From Gemmatimonadota bacterium (GTDB taxonomy: Bacteria; Latescibacterota; UBA2968; UBA8231), in contig JABJJN010000003.1 of NCBI GenBank assembly GCA_018660835.1, forward strand, positions 90,620 through 154,619: a stretch of DNA of 64,000 bases, read 5' to 3'. A model generated the notes under the pieces. The model saw only the letters and a program-made list of their open reading frames with translations. It had not been told where the DNA came from and did no database searches. Both the position numbers and the translations under genes were made by a program. Shown in pieces: positions 16,445 through 25,421 of this stretch (positions are counted from its first letter, which is position 1; every line of letters begins with the position of its first letter).

Positions 16445-17395
16445 TTGGGTAAACCTGTCGTATTCGTCTCCGAACCAATCAACCCCCTCGGTCTGGAGAT
16501 ACTGTCCCCTCACTGTCATTGCATCGCACCCTGGCACGATGGCAGCGAGACAGGTGAAATCCCCGAGGCGGCAGAGGCGATCATGGTGCGTACGTATTCT
16601 GTGACTGCAGAGCGCATGGAGGCAGCGTCCCGGCTGCGCGTCATAGCCAAGCATGGTGTCGGGATCGACAACATAGACGTCGCCAGTGCCACAGCGCGGC
16701 GCATCCCGGTACTATGGACACCAGAGGCCAATGCGGATGCCGTCGCCCAACACGCGCTGGCCCTGATGCTGGGTCTCGCGAATCGTCTGGCAGGTGCAGA
16801 CGAGGCGCTACGAGGGGGTCGTTTCCTTGAGCGACTGGATTTTGGCAGTGTGGAATTGACGGGCCGAGTACTTGGGATCATCGGACTGGGCAGGATCGGC
16901 AGCCGCGTCGCGCGCCGCGCCCATTTGGGATTGGGAATGGAGATTCTCGCCTACGACCCTTTTATAGATGCCAGTGATGTTGCGACCCTCGTTGACGACC
17001 TGGGAGAATTGCTCTCACGAGCTGATGTTGTCACCCTCCATGTTCCCCTGACCGACGAGACCCGCGGCTTTATCAACGCCTCCGCCCTGGCTCACATGAA
17101 ACCGACGGCCTTCCTCGTCAATACATCCCGCGGTCCCGTGATCGATGAAGAAGCGTTGGCACAGGCATTGACCGACGGTGGCCTCGCTGGCGCGGGCATC
17201 GATGTTTTTCGCAACGAGCCCCCGGCGCCAGATCATCCATTCCTCACGGCACCGCGGGTGATCCTGACGCCGCATGTGGCGGGTCTGTCGGACCAAGCTC
17301 TGGTGCGTGTCGCAACCGAAGCAGCTCAAGGTATTCTCGATGTCTTGCAGGGACGTCGACCTGCCAGCCCCGTCAATCCGGAGATTCTGCCATGA
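16445..17395 (+). CDS. D-2-hydroxyacid dehydrogenase (SerA/phosphoglycerate dehydrogenase-like)
   Basis: A second member of the D-2-hydroxyacid dehydrogenase family, about 316 residues and without an ACT domain, so not a typical SerA. The NAD motif is GIIGLGRIGSRVARRAHLGLG; the catalytic residues lie in NTSRGPVIDE (Arg), NEPPAPDHP (Glu) and LTPHVAGL (His). The likely start is TTG at 16445 with GGAG 6 bases upstream; GTG at 16433 is in frame and includes that Shine-Dalgarno sequence. It overlaps the next gene by ATGA. Two such enzymes in series suggest stepwise processing of one hydroxyacid or two related substrates. Confidence 0.9.
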   Translation: MGKPVVFVSEPINPLGLEILSPHCHCIAPWHDGSETGEIPEAAEAIMVRTYSVTAERMEAASRLRVIAKHGVGIDNIDVASATARRIPVLWTPEANADAVAQHALALMLGLANRLAGADEALRGGRFLERLDFGSVELTGRVLGIIGLGRIGSRVARRAHLGLGMEILAYDPFIDASDVATLVDDLGELLSRADVVTLHVPLTDETRGFINASALAHMKPTAFLVNTSRGPVIDEEALAQALTDGGLAGAGIDVFRNEPPAPDHPFLTAPRVILTPHVAGLSDQALVRVATEAAQGILDVLQGRRPASPVNPEILP

Positions 17396-17862
17396 GCGAC
17401 TGGTCACTGTCAGCTATCCACCACGTCGGCATCACAGTCAAGGATATCGAACGTTCGATCGAGTTCTATCGCGACGTGCTGGGCATGGTGCTCGCGGGAC
17501 GTCGCGAGTGTGTTGACGAGAAGTATGTGGCACAGCAGACCGGATACGAAGGCGTACAGCTGAGTGTCGCCTCTTTCCGTGTACATCAGGACAGTCCGAA
17601 TTCGCTCGAGATTGTGCAATATCTCAATCACCAGGGTGATGCCGTATCGACGTCGACAAACCAACCGGGGATCACCCACTTGTGTCTCGTCGTCGATGAT
17701 CTCGGTGCGGCGTATGAGAAATTGCTTGAACAGGGTGTCCGCTTCAGATCTGCCCCCGTTGAGATCACCGCTGGCCCAAACAAAGGCGGCAAGGTCATCT
17801 ACTTATATGATCCTGACGACTACGTGCTGGAGATGTTCGAACCGGTGATGGCCGCTCAGTGA
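17392..17862 (+). CDS. VOC family (glyoxalase/dioxygenase-fold) protein
   Basis: A 156-residue single-copy VOC protein with two beta-alpha-beta-beta-beta units: IHHVGITVKDIERSIEFYRDVLGM at the start, then GITHLCLVVDDLGAAYEKL, ending YLYDPDDYVLEMFEP. Candidate metal ligands are His in IHHVGI, Glu in LEIVQY, His in ITHLCL and Glu in VLEMFEP, as in methylmalonyl-CoA epimerase, glyoxalase I and lactoylglutathione lyase-like enzymes. Coupled by ATGA to the upstream dehydrogenase gene. The reaction is not identifiable. Confidence 0.85.
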   Translation: MSDWSLSAIHHVGITVKDIERSIEFYRDVLGMVLAGRRECVDEKYVAQQTGYEGVQLSVASFRVHQDSPNSLEIVQYLNHQGDAVSTSTNQPGITHLCLVVDDLGAAYEKLLEQGVRFRSAPVEITAGPNKGGKVIYLYDPDDYVLEMFEPVMAAQ

Positions 17863-17872
17863 GGACGCAGCC

Positions 17873-19126
17873 ATGACCCGTTCACGCGAAAACTGGCATC
17901 CCGTCGCACCGCCTCTGCCGGCAGCAGCAGGCAAGGTTCTGCAGGTCACCACAGTCGAAGAGCTATTCGACGCTGCAGACACCGTCTCTCCTGGTGACAC
18001 GATCGAAATCGCTGATGGTCACTATCTGCTGCCGACGGTCTTCACGATCCGCACCGATGATGTGTGTGTGCGCTCCGCCTCAGGGGACCGTGATGCAGTG
18101 ATTCTCGACGGCAACCACAGCGATCACGGCGAGTTATTTGCGTTTACCGAATGTCACCGGGTCTCCGTGGCGGATCTCACCATCCAGAATGTCCTTCACA
18201 ATGGCTTCAAGCTGAATGCCAATATCGGCCGCAGTGTCCGTGCCATCGTCCTGCACAATTGTGTCATCCGCAATGTCTGGCAGCGTGGTCTCAAGGGCGT
18301 GAATGGCCCGGAGGTTGAGGGCGACAGTGAACTCCCCATGCGCCCCGGCAAGGCCGGTAACCCCTCGGTGGCCAGACAGTTCGTCGATGACTGTGTCATC
18401 CGCTACTGCCTGTTTTTCAACGACCGGCGCAAACGTTTAGATGACGAACCCTACGAGCAGAAGAATCCGCTGAACTTTGACGGCAACTACATCGCCGCCA
18501 TGGACGTCATGTCTGCACGCAACTGGCATGTTCACGACAATGTCTTCGTCGGTATCCAGGGCAGAAATGGCGGCGCCAGAGGGGCCATCTTCTTCTGGCA
18601 GGGGTCGGAGGCGGTTCGCATCGAACGCAATGCCATCGTCGACTGTGATTCGGGCATGTGGCTCGGTCTCTCCTGGACACCCGAGGACACACGTCGCTGC
18701 GTTGGCTACACCGTGTGTGACAACACCATCACACGTCCTGGGCGTACGGGCATATTGCTGTCGCGACATGTAGATAGCCACGTTCACCGAAACACCGTCT
18801 ATGATCCGGTCACCGATGACGAGCGACCAGCGGCGACGGACATCGATGATGGTGGTGTCCTGATTCCCAGTGCCGCAGCAGCCTGTCGTCCCCTGCGCGT
18901 CGGCATCGAAAACGATGGCCTGCTCATCGAAGACAATCTGCTGATCAGCGAACAGGATCTACACGTGAATCAGGATGCTGGCCGCATCGAAGTGCGGCAG
19001 AATCTGTGGTTTCAGTCTGCCAGTCCAGATCCATTCATCGACAGCTCGAAGGGTGACCTGCGGCGTACGGATGCCGGAGAAGCTCTCACAAATTCCGCCA
19101 GACCCCCTCATACAGGAGCCATTTGA
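17873..19126 (+). CDS. Right-handed parallel beta-helix protein, possible polysaccharide lyase or hydrolase
   Basis: A 417-residue protein built from repeated short strands with Asn ladders (VILDGNHSDHGELF, VADLTIQNVLHNGFKL, VHDNVFVGIQGRNGG, VCDNTITRPGRTGILL, VHRNTVYDP), a right-handed parallel beta-helix like chondroitinase B/PL6 and pectate lyase folds. The opening (LQVTTVEELFDAADTVSPGDTIEIADGHY) is characteristic of that group. No signal peptide is visible, which is odd for a polysaccharide enzyme and suggests cytoplasmic action or non-classical export. Its stop overlaps the SGNH gene by one base, and it shares the transporter operon. Confidence 0.8.
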   Translation: MTRSRENWHPVAPPLPAAAGKVLQVTTVEELFDAADTVSPGDTIEIADGHYLLPTVFTIRTDDVCVRSASGDRDAVILDGNHSDHGELFAFTECHRVSVADLTIQNVLHNGFKLNANIGRSVRAIVLHNCVIRNVWQRGLKGVNGPEVEGDSELPMRPGKAGNPSVARQFVDDCVIRYCLFFNDRRKRLDDEPYEQKNPLNFDGNYIAAMDVMSARNWHVHDNVFVGIQGRNGGARGAIFFWQGSEAVRIERNAIVDCDSGMWLGLSWTPEDTRRCVGYTVCDNTITRPGRTGILLSRHVDSHVHRNTVYDPVTDDERPAATDIDDGGVLIPSAAAACRPLRVGIENDGLLIEDNLLISEQDLHVNQDAGRIEVRQNLWFQSASPDPFIDSSKGDLRRTDAGEALTNSARPPHTGAI

Positions 19127-19701
19127 TGGCGCGCATCATGTTGATCGGCGATTCAATTCGCAATAGCTATGAACCACTGGTGAGAGATGCTCTGGGTGCT
19201 GAGGGACACGAAGTATTCGGGGCACCGGGCAACAGCCAGTTCACCCTCTACACGTTGGCCTCACTGGGTACGTGGCTCAGCCAGTTCGAGAATCCCGATA
19301 TCGTCCACTGGAACAATGGTCTGCACGATATCGGCCACAATCCACAACGTGCACCCCAGCAGATGCCCCTGGAGGTGTATGCCGGGAATCTCGGCTTTAT
19401 TGGCAAGTATCTATTAGAGACCGGTGCTCGCGTCGTCTTCGCCAGTTCGACGCCCGTGCACCCTGATCGCCCCTTCCGCGATGATCAGTGGTCGTGGCGC
19501 AACGAAGAGATCGATGTCTACAATGACGCCGCTCGCTCGGTGATGGCCGAGCTCGAAATCCCCATCAACGAGTTACATGCGGTCGTGGCGGCTGACGTGG
19601 ATCGACTGCTGAGTGCCGACCAATTGCACCTCAGCGATGAGGGCAAACAAGCCTGTGCCGATGCTGTCTGTGCTGCCATTCGTTTGCAGCTGGAACTTTA
19701 G
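19126..19701 (+). CDS. SGNH/GDSL-type hydrolase
   Basis: A small (191-residue) esterase-like protein. Block I is IMLIGDSI (Ser nucleophile in GDS), block III is WNNGLHDIGHN (Asn oxyanion), and block V is SADQLHLSDEG (Asp-x-x-His). The ATG at 19126 has AGGAG 7 bases upstream; a TTG one codon earlier is unlikely. No signal peptide. Likely removes an acyl or acetyl group from a carbohydrate or related substrate made available by the neighbouring beta-helix protein. Last gene of the operon; its end overlaps the convergent MR/MLE gene by 4 bp. Confidence 0.87.
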   Translation: MARIMLIGDSIRNSYEPLVRDALGAEGHEVFGAPGNSQFTLYTLASLGTWLSQFENPDIVHWNNGLHDIGHNPQRAPQQMPLEVYAGNLGFIGKYLLETGARVVFASSTPVHPDRPFRDDQWSWRNEEIDVYNDAARSVMAELEIPINELHAVVAADVDRLLSADQLHLSDEGKQACADAVCAAIRLQLEL

Positions 19702-20969
19702 CTGCGCTGTTCGCGCATAGGGCCCTGCTGTAGTCGCTCGTAGAGATCGGCCCATTCCTTCGAGCCATCGTCGTCCCACACCTCCAGGGTCGCGCCCGGT
19801 TCCTGTGCTGGATCGTTGCCACGCTGACGGAAATGGGGCCACACATGATCCCGCATGTTGGCGAAGTGCACCACTCGACCACCAGGCCAGACGACGGAGA
19901 GAATGTGCCGCGGATGAGGCAACTCGTACGGCGGCTCCATCTTGTATTTCACCAGCGCCTCTTCGTTCACTTCTACACCGAGACCAGGACCTTCCGGTAC
20001 CTGCAGATAGCCCCCACGAATCGTCAGCGGTTCTGTCAGTAAGTCATCGGTATAGTTGTTCATGCACGTAATCGTCGGCCACTGAGCAAAGGGCAGGACG
20101 GCGCCAAGATGTGCTGACAAGGCAGTGACCAGACCAACACCCACCATCTGCAGCCAGAAGGGATGCTCAAAGGCGCCAGCCAGTTGTCCCTGTTGCAACA
20201 CCGTAGAAACGCCACCACCGATCACAAAACCATCACACACAGCTTCCTTCATCGCCGTTGGAAAGGGCGGGGCACCAAAGTGCAGGGCAATCGGCTTTTG
20301 CACATTTCGGCGCAGCTCACGCATCCCCTCGACATCGGACTGATTGATCGGGCCTTCGTAGATGGAGACCCGTTCGTATTGGTCGAGACGCTGCATGACC
20401 GGAGTCGCCGTGCCCACATTCATGAGCATGCCATTCCAATCGAGATCAAGACGATAGTGCTCGGGTGTGACAGCGCTGATGGCCTCGACCTGTTCGTATA
20501 CATCGAACCAGGGCCGTGTCTTGAACTTGTGGAAGATGTAGCCTGCGGCGACTGCCTTCTGTGCCTCCGACGCCAGATCCTCTGGACTCATCTTCGTATT
20601 CCACCAGGCGATGGGACACCAGTCGCGAACCTTGGGCAGATTCAACAACTGATAGACGGGCACGCCCAGAGCCTTGCCAACGACATCGTAGATGGCCATC
20701 TCGAGACCCGCACCAAAACTGGTATCGCCCAGCAACTCAGCTGGATTGCGCCCGCGGACCCGTTCCAACGCCTCATCACTCACCCGCCCCCACGTATAGT
20801 GTGGCAAGGTCTCCCCATAACCCACGGTACCGTCATCCGTCGTGACACGGATGATCTCCACAATCTGCCACTGCCACACGAGCAGTGCATTCCAGCGTGC
20901 CGCCGTTTCGGTGAAAGGCACGCGCAACGTAATGCGCTCTACGTCTTTGATTCTTAGGCTAGCGTGCAT
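19698..20969 (-). CDS. Mandelate racemase/muconate lactonizing enzyme family protein
   Basis: A 423-residue enolase-superfamily enzyme that should abstract the alpha-proton of a carboxylate substrate. Landmarks: capping domain up to about residue 115, a KxK motif in FHKFKTRP, the metal ligand in RLDLDWNGM, Glu in YEGPINQ, and the C-terminal PEGPGLGVEVNEE typical of sugar acid dehydratases. The C-terminal extension after about 360 is longer than usual. The start ATG has GGAGAG 7 bases upstream. Monocistronic on the minus strand. Probably acts on a sugar acid; the exact substrate is not predictable. Confidence 0.88.
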   Translation of the reverse strand: MHASLRIKDVERITLRVPFTETAARWNALLVWQWQIVEIIRVTTDDGTVGYGETLPHYTWGRVSDEALERVRGRNPAELLGDTSFGAGLEMAIYDVVGKALGVPVYQLLNLPKVRDWCPIAWWNTKMSPEDLASEAQKAVAAGYIFHKFKTRPWFDVYEQVEAISAVTPEHYRLDLDWNGMLMNVGTATPVMQRLDQYERVSIYEGPINQSDVEGMRELRRNVQKPIALHFGAPPFPTAMKEAVCDGFVIGGGVSTVLQQGQLAGAFEHPFWLQMVGVGLVTALSAHLGAVLPFAQWPTITCMNNYTDDLLTEPLTIRGGYLQVPEGPGLGVEVNEEALVKYKMEPPYELPHPRHILSVVWPGGRVVHFANMRDHVWPHFRQRGNDPAQEPGATLEVWDDDGSKEWADLYERLQQGPMREQRS

Positions 20970-21177
20970 ATGAACTCTCCAAAGGGATCGATGAGGGCCT
21001 CGGTCGCGGAAATATGGTAAGAATCATCCCGGCGAGGAAGGCCTTCGAACCACGGCGGGGATGACAGAAAAGTGAAGGCGGCCAGAACAGTGCCGATGTA
21101 CTTAATAGAGTCACGGCCCTGACCGTGGTTTTCACAGACCAGCCAGGATGGCGAGTCAGTCAACAAGGAGGTTGGCG

Positions 21178-21384
21178 ATGAATCCTATCAACCGGTTCGA
21201 AGCCGGTTCGAGTCTCATCAGCCGCATCGAACCCGGTTCGTTGCGTACGAATGATGCTCTTGCGCGGAACGAAGAGCGAGAGCGCCGTCGACGCAGGCGG
21301 GAACGGAGCAAAAAGGAGCAGGACCGAGAGGAACATCCGTCATCCGCTGAGGATGCCGAATCGGTGCTGGACCTGGTCGCTTGA
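21178..21384 (+). CDS. Small Arg/Glu-rich protein with an N-terminal repeat, unknown function
   Basis: A 68-residue protein with an excellent Shine-Dalgarno (AAGGAGG at 21165-21171, 6 bases before the ATG) and a terminator 36 bases after its stop, so it is very likely a real gene. Residues 4-21 hold two copies of a short motif, INRFEAGSSL and ISRIEPGSL. At DNA level CCGGTTCG recurs three times. The middle is a highly charged run rich in Arg, Glu and Lys (about residues 29-48), probably helical and able to bind nucleic acid or membranes. The family is not recognised. Confidence 0.65.
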   Translation: MNPINRFEAGSSLISRIEPGSLRTNDALARNEERERRRRRRERSKKEQDREEHPSSAEDAESVLDLVA

Positions 21385-21419
21385 GCCAGGTCTTCTCCCC
21401 TACAAGCGAGATTCAATAG

Positions 21420-21455
21420 ACGTCCGCCCCTCTTGAGGCGGACGTTTCTCGTTTC
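21420..21455 (+). terminator. Intrinsic terminator after the small Arg-rich gene
   Basis: A 9-bp stem, ACGTCCGCC (21420-21428) with GGCGGACGT (21437-21445), has an 8-base loop and is followed by TTTCTCGTTT. It lies between converging genes and could also slow transcription from the minus strand, where it lacks a T run. Confidence 0.75.
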
Positions 21456-21482
21456 CGACATTTGCTCGACGAGACGCCCCGA

Positions 21483-24400
21483 TCACTCGTGGCCGATGCG
21501 CAACTGATTGTTTTCCTGCGTGATTTCCAAGGCAGAACGATGTGGCGTCACGGCGACTCGATGAACTCGCTGCCAGTCTTCATATGACAAAGGCACACGC
21601 AGGGACACGACACTCGGGCGCAGATTGACCGGTGCATCCAATGCGGGCAGATCTGTCTGCGCGATTGCGTTGTCGCGCCGATCCAGTAGGCGCAAGGTAG
21701 ATTCCCCCGCCCTTCTGGAACCAATATTGTGCACCGTCACGTGCACCACGCCGCCCTCTTCCTGCTGCCGATACGACACATCATCGGGGCCGATGGCCAG
21801 ATCAGGCAGCAGCGCCGGCTCGGGTCGAGCTTCTACCTGTCTGAGACGCAGCAATTGCATCTGCCCATAGGGTATGGGGACGGTCATCCTCGTGCCCCGA
21901 CGCACAGCGATCGAACGAATCTCTGTTTCGCCATCGAATACCCCGTCCTCGTTCGCATCAGCGCCGTTCTCCAAACGATACTCGCCAGGCTCCAATTGCC
22001 ACACGCGAATCTCGACCTGTTCTCGTGCCGGTTCGAAATTGTAGGCGCGCAGAGCGAGTTGTGTCGTCCGATTCTCGAGCACGAGGCTGGCCAGATCCGT
22101 GCCGGCCTCTGTATAGCTGATGGCCAGACCAGGCCAATTCGACGTGCGACGGTGTCCGGCGGCATAGCCTCCCAGGTAGGCGAGGAACAGATTCTCATCC
22201 CACAATCCCCACAGTCGATCCGTGCTTGGCTGACCCTGGGTGTACAGATAGTGCGTCCCCTGTTTGTAGTCCTCGACCTTTTTCCGGTAGTAGTCAGCGA
22301 GGGGTGCCGAATCACCAGTAACAAACCACGTCTCGAAGGCGGTAGTTGGACGCTCTCTAAAAGCGGCGAAGCGTGCGTCTTCTAGAAGTCGATGCCGCTG
22401 CGAGGCAAAGTCGCGCAGCAACATGCTGCTGCCGCGTCGCCGCAGGGCCGGATAGAACCCGTCCTCATTGCTCAGTGCCCGTGCCGTATAGGTGCTGTCT
22501 CCAGACAGAAGTCCGGTGATAAAGAACTGATGCGGCATCGTATAGGAACGGTGGTACACACCTTCCACATACTCTTCGGCCGGGATCCGCACACTGATCG
22601 GTTTGGTAAAGCCTTGCTCACGAGATCTGGCGAAGTCATCGAGCCAGGAATCGGCCCACTCCCGATAGAAGGAAGTGAGCTTGGGGTCTCTATTGTACCA
22701 CGACAGCATATGACCGAGAATCGTGAAGGCACTGTTGCCCATATTGTCGATGCCAAGATCCCCATCGGTGACGGCTTCAGTCGCTGAGAAATACCAGCTC
22801 TTGAAGTGACGGTGCCCCAGGGGTGTTTGCGTCGTGGCAAAATCGAGGACCGACACAGACTCCATCGACATTTCCACATAGCGTGGATCACCATATTCGG
22901 ACAACACCAACAGCGGCCAGGCGCCGACAACTTCCTCCGCATTGTGGCCGACATCGTTGGTACGCATCGGATAGCCGCGATAGAAGCCGGCATTCTTCCA
23001 GGTGCCATCCGTGACAGCACGCAGCAGATGGCGAATCTTCTCGTCTCCTGTGCAGAAATACATCCAGAAGGTTTCGCCTGTGAGTTGCGTGTCGTCTCCA
23101 TAGCCACGCAGGATCCCTGTCTCCACATCGAGACGATGATCGTACCACCACTCAACAATGCTGAGAAACTGCTCGAGCAACTCGCGCTGATACAGCGCCC
23201 ACGCCGGCGCATCCGTTGGATTCTCCATCTGCGGCAGAGGAGGTCTCGTATAGGGCAGACTGCGCAGTGGCGCACTACGCGAATAGTCGACGTAGTCAGC
23301 GAGACGCTCGCGTGTATCAGGCCGCAGGATGTGCCAATACGTACCGACCACAGGGTCATGAGCCCCCAGACCCGTGCGAATCAGGTGTTCCAACGGTGCC
23401 CACTCAGACCACAGGTAGTAATAATGCTCGTCGCCTGGCCACTTCCATGATCGCGTCCACGGATGCGGCTCCGAGTCAAAGGGGAAAGCCCGTTCCACCA
23501 GATCTCGTGCATCGGCAACAAACTGCTGCGCCGCCTTCTCGACAACGACCTCGTGCAGCGTCAGCTTGCTGTCATTGAGCTCAATCCACTCTCCGTGTCG
23601 AGGAACGATCCATATCCACAGACGACGTCCCTCTTCGAGCACGATATCACGAAAGTCGATGGACAGATCGAAAACCTGTGGATTCTGTCCGTCCGTGAAT
23701 TCGACCTTCACATCTGCATTGAACAGATCCCGCTCTTTCGTCACAGGATCGACGATGCGAATACGCAGCACACCCTCACTGCGATTCGCAGGAGGGATCA
23801 TGGCCAACTGCAACCTGACACCACTGATCCCGGTCCTCGCATGCATCGCTTCACTGATCAGATGCAGTGGTCGCAGCGGCGATAGCTCGATGGCCTTGAG
23901 TTTTTCTGTCGGCTCATCCACCATCTCGACCGCCGGTGAGCCGCCGCTGTGGTAGAGCGAATACACACCACCCTCCCACTCGACATCTCGCAGATCTGTA
24001 AAGCGGCCTGGACGCAGCACACGCTGGGTGTCGGCAGAGATCGCGGCACCCTGGCGTAGATCGTATGCCCAGAATTCACCGACGCGCGCACCATGGCGAT
24101 CGAGGACAAGCTTCTCGAACTCGACCGGTTCAGCCAGCATTCGACGCCGGACCAGTTTGTCCTCCCAGCCATCACGCTCGGGTCGTACTTCGTCCGTCCA
24201 CAGTGAGCGCCCATCGCCCGTATGCACCGAGAAACGTGTTCCGTCGGACAGGACTCGCAGATAGTTGGCCCGTACGGGACCACCATAGTCGATGCTCAAT
24301 CGATCACTATTGGCAATCTCGATGTGACTCGTGGGCCAGCAGGTCGTGCGATTGCCATCGAGGGCACGCCACATCGGTTGACGTGCATCCCGCGCATCCA

Positions 24401-25382
24401 GGGCGTGCAACGGCGTGATCGTCATGGGATGGCCAGCCCGTAGCACGGGGTAGTCGCTGCCCGCATCCAGTCCATAGGCATGGGCCACATCGTTTTCGAG
24501 AGCCTGTGGGATCTGGCGTGTCGTGGCCGAGATCCGGACCGCGTCGGGTGCAGGCAATTCACCGCGATGCAGTGCTATGGCCTGGGCGCTGGTGAGGGCG
24601 CGGTCGAAGAGCAGCAACTCATCCACAGCCTGCATCGACTTCAGCTTGATGATGCCTGGAGTCATCATCTGTATCCACGCCGTCGTCCCCCAGCTGTCGA
24701 CGAGTTTCTCGCCATCGATAAACAGCCGCATTCCCTGCGTGTGATCCCATGTCCACACAACGTGATGCCACGTATCAGGATTCAGATCTGGCAGGGAAAA
24801 TGGTTCGTCCTGGGCTTCCAGCGCGGGGCGAATCAGGGCGCGAGCGAAACCCTCGCGTAATACAGGGCTCGTACCGAGCAGAAACGTCGCGTAGTAGAGG
24901 TCCATCTGCCGACGTGAGTTGGGGCCCACGCCTGCCTCACGTGCATGAACCTGGAAGAACGTCCACAGATCACCCTCATTCGGCCGAAACCAGAAGGACA
25001 CAGCCCCACGTTCCGCCGAGAAATTCCGCAGAGGGTCATAGACAAGGCACAGATTGCCAGTGACCGCCTCGCCGAAAGGTCCCTCTTCGTAGGCAATCTG
25101 CTGGTCTTTGTAGAACGGCTCAAAATAGGGTTCGATTGCCTCGGCACGACCACCAGCGTATGCGGCATGTAGTGTTCCATCAAAGGGCGCGTAGAAGGTG
25201 ATGCCACGGGACGTGTAGAAGTCATTGCTGGCGTCTGCGGCGATGGGTAGATCTGCAGCATGCCCTGTTGCTGCAGCAAAGACAGCCAACCTCATCGACC
25301 AGAGCCAGAGGCTTGCTGGAATCATCCATGACATCGGGCCTCGCCGCATCAGACGCTGCGACGCCAAGTGTTTCTCTATCAC
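21483..25382 (-). CDS. Large secreted multidomain protein (LamG-like, F5/8-like, helical core, CARDB)
   Basis: A 1299-residue exported protein. The GTG start at 25382 has AGGGAGG 6 bases upstream. A signal peptide follows a long basic leader (hydrophobic stretch about 19-43, AATGHAA cleavage). Residues about 50-275 look like a LamG/concanavalin A-like domain (VSFWFRPNEGDLWTFFQ, TWHHVVWTWDH, RLFIDGEKL). About 310-430 resembles an F5/8 type C domain. The long central part (about 600-1080) is Trp/Tyr-rich and probably an alpha/alpha toroid as in polysaccharide-active enzymes. The last 100 residues are CARDB-like (LPDLAIGPDDVSY, VHNIGSRRAGES, ITQENNQLRI). Probably binds and processes an extracellular polysaccharide; catalytic residues are not identified. 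Confidence 0.8.
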   Translation of the reverse strand: MIEKHLASQRLMRRGPMSWMIPASLWLWSMRLAVFAAATGHAADLPIAADASNDFYTSRGITFYAPFDGTLHAAYAGGRAEAIEPYFEPFYKDQQIAYEEGPFGEAVTGNLCLVYDPLRNFSAERGAVSFWFRPNEGDLWTFFQVHAREAGVGPNSRRQMDLYYATFLLGTSPVLREGFARALIRPALEAQDEPFSLPDLNPDTWHHVVWTWDHTQGMRLFIDGEKLVDSWGTTAWIQMMTPGIIKLKSMQAVDELLLFDRALTSAQAIALHRGELPAPDAVRISATTRQIPQALENDVAHAYGLDAGSDYPVLRAGHPMTITPLHALDARDARQPMWRALDGNRTTCWPTSHIEIANSDRLSIDYGGPVRANYLRVLSDGTRFSVHTGDGRSLWTDEVRPERDGWEDKLVRRRMLAEPVEFEKLVLDRHGARVGEFWAYDLRQGAAISADTQRVLRPGRFTDLRDVEWEGGVYSLYHSGGSPAVEMVDEPTEKLKAIELSPLRPLHLISEAMHARTGISGVRLQLAMIPPANRSEGVLRIRIVDPVTKERDLFNADVKVEFTDGQNPQVFDLSIDFRDIVLEEGRRLWIWIVPRHGEWIELNDSKLTLHEVVVEKAAQQFVADARDLVERAFPFDSEPHPWTRSWKWPGDEHYYYLWSEWAPLEHLIRTGLGAHDPVVGTYWHILRPDTRERLADYVDYSRSAPLRSLPYTRPPLPQMENPTDAPAWALYQRELLEQFLSIVEWWYDHRLDVETGILRGYGDDTQLTGETFWMYFCTGDEKIRHLLRAVTDGTWKNAGFYRGYPMRTNDVGHNAEEVVGAWPLLVLSEYGDPRYVEMSMESVSVLDFATTQTPLGHRHFKSWYFSATEAVTDGDLGIDNMGNSAFTILGHMLSWYNRDPKLTSFYREWADSWLDDFARSREQGFTKPISVRIPAEEYVEGVYHRSYTMPHQFFITGLLSGDSTYTARALSNEDGFYPALRRRGSSMLLRDFASQRHRLLEDARFAAFRERPTTAFETWFVTGDSAPLADYYRKKVEDYKQGTHYLYTQGQPSTDRLWGLWDENLFLAYLGGYAAGHRRTSNWPGLAISYTEAGTDLASLVLENRTTQLALRAYNFEPAREQVEIRVWQLEPGEYRLENGADANEDGVFDGETEIRSIAVRRGTRMTVPIPYGQMQLLRLRQVEARPEPALLPDLAIGPDDVSYRQQEEGGVVHVTVHNIGSRRAGESTLRLLDRRDNAIAQTDLPALDAPVNLRPSVVSLRVPLSYEDWQRVHRVAVTPHRSALEITQENNQLRIGHE

Positions 25383-25421
25383 TGTTGGCCTCCCTTGTTG
25401 TCAGAAAGTCCTGCGGCTGTG

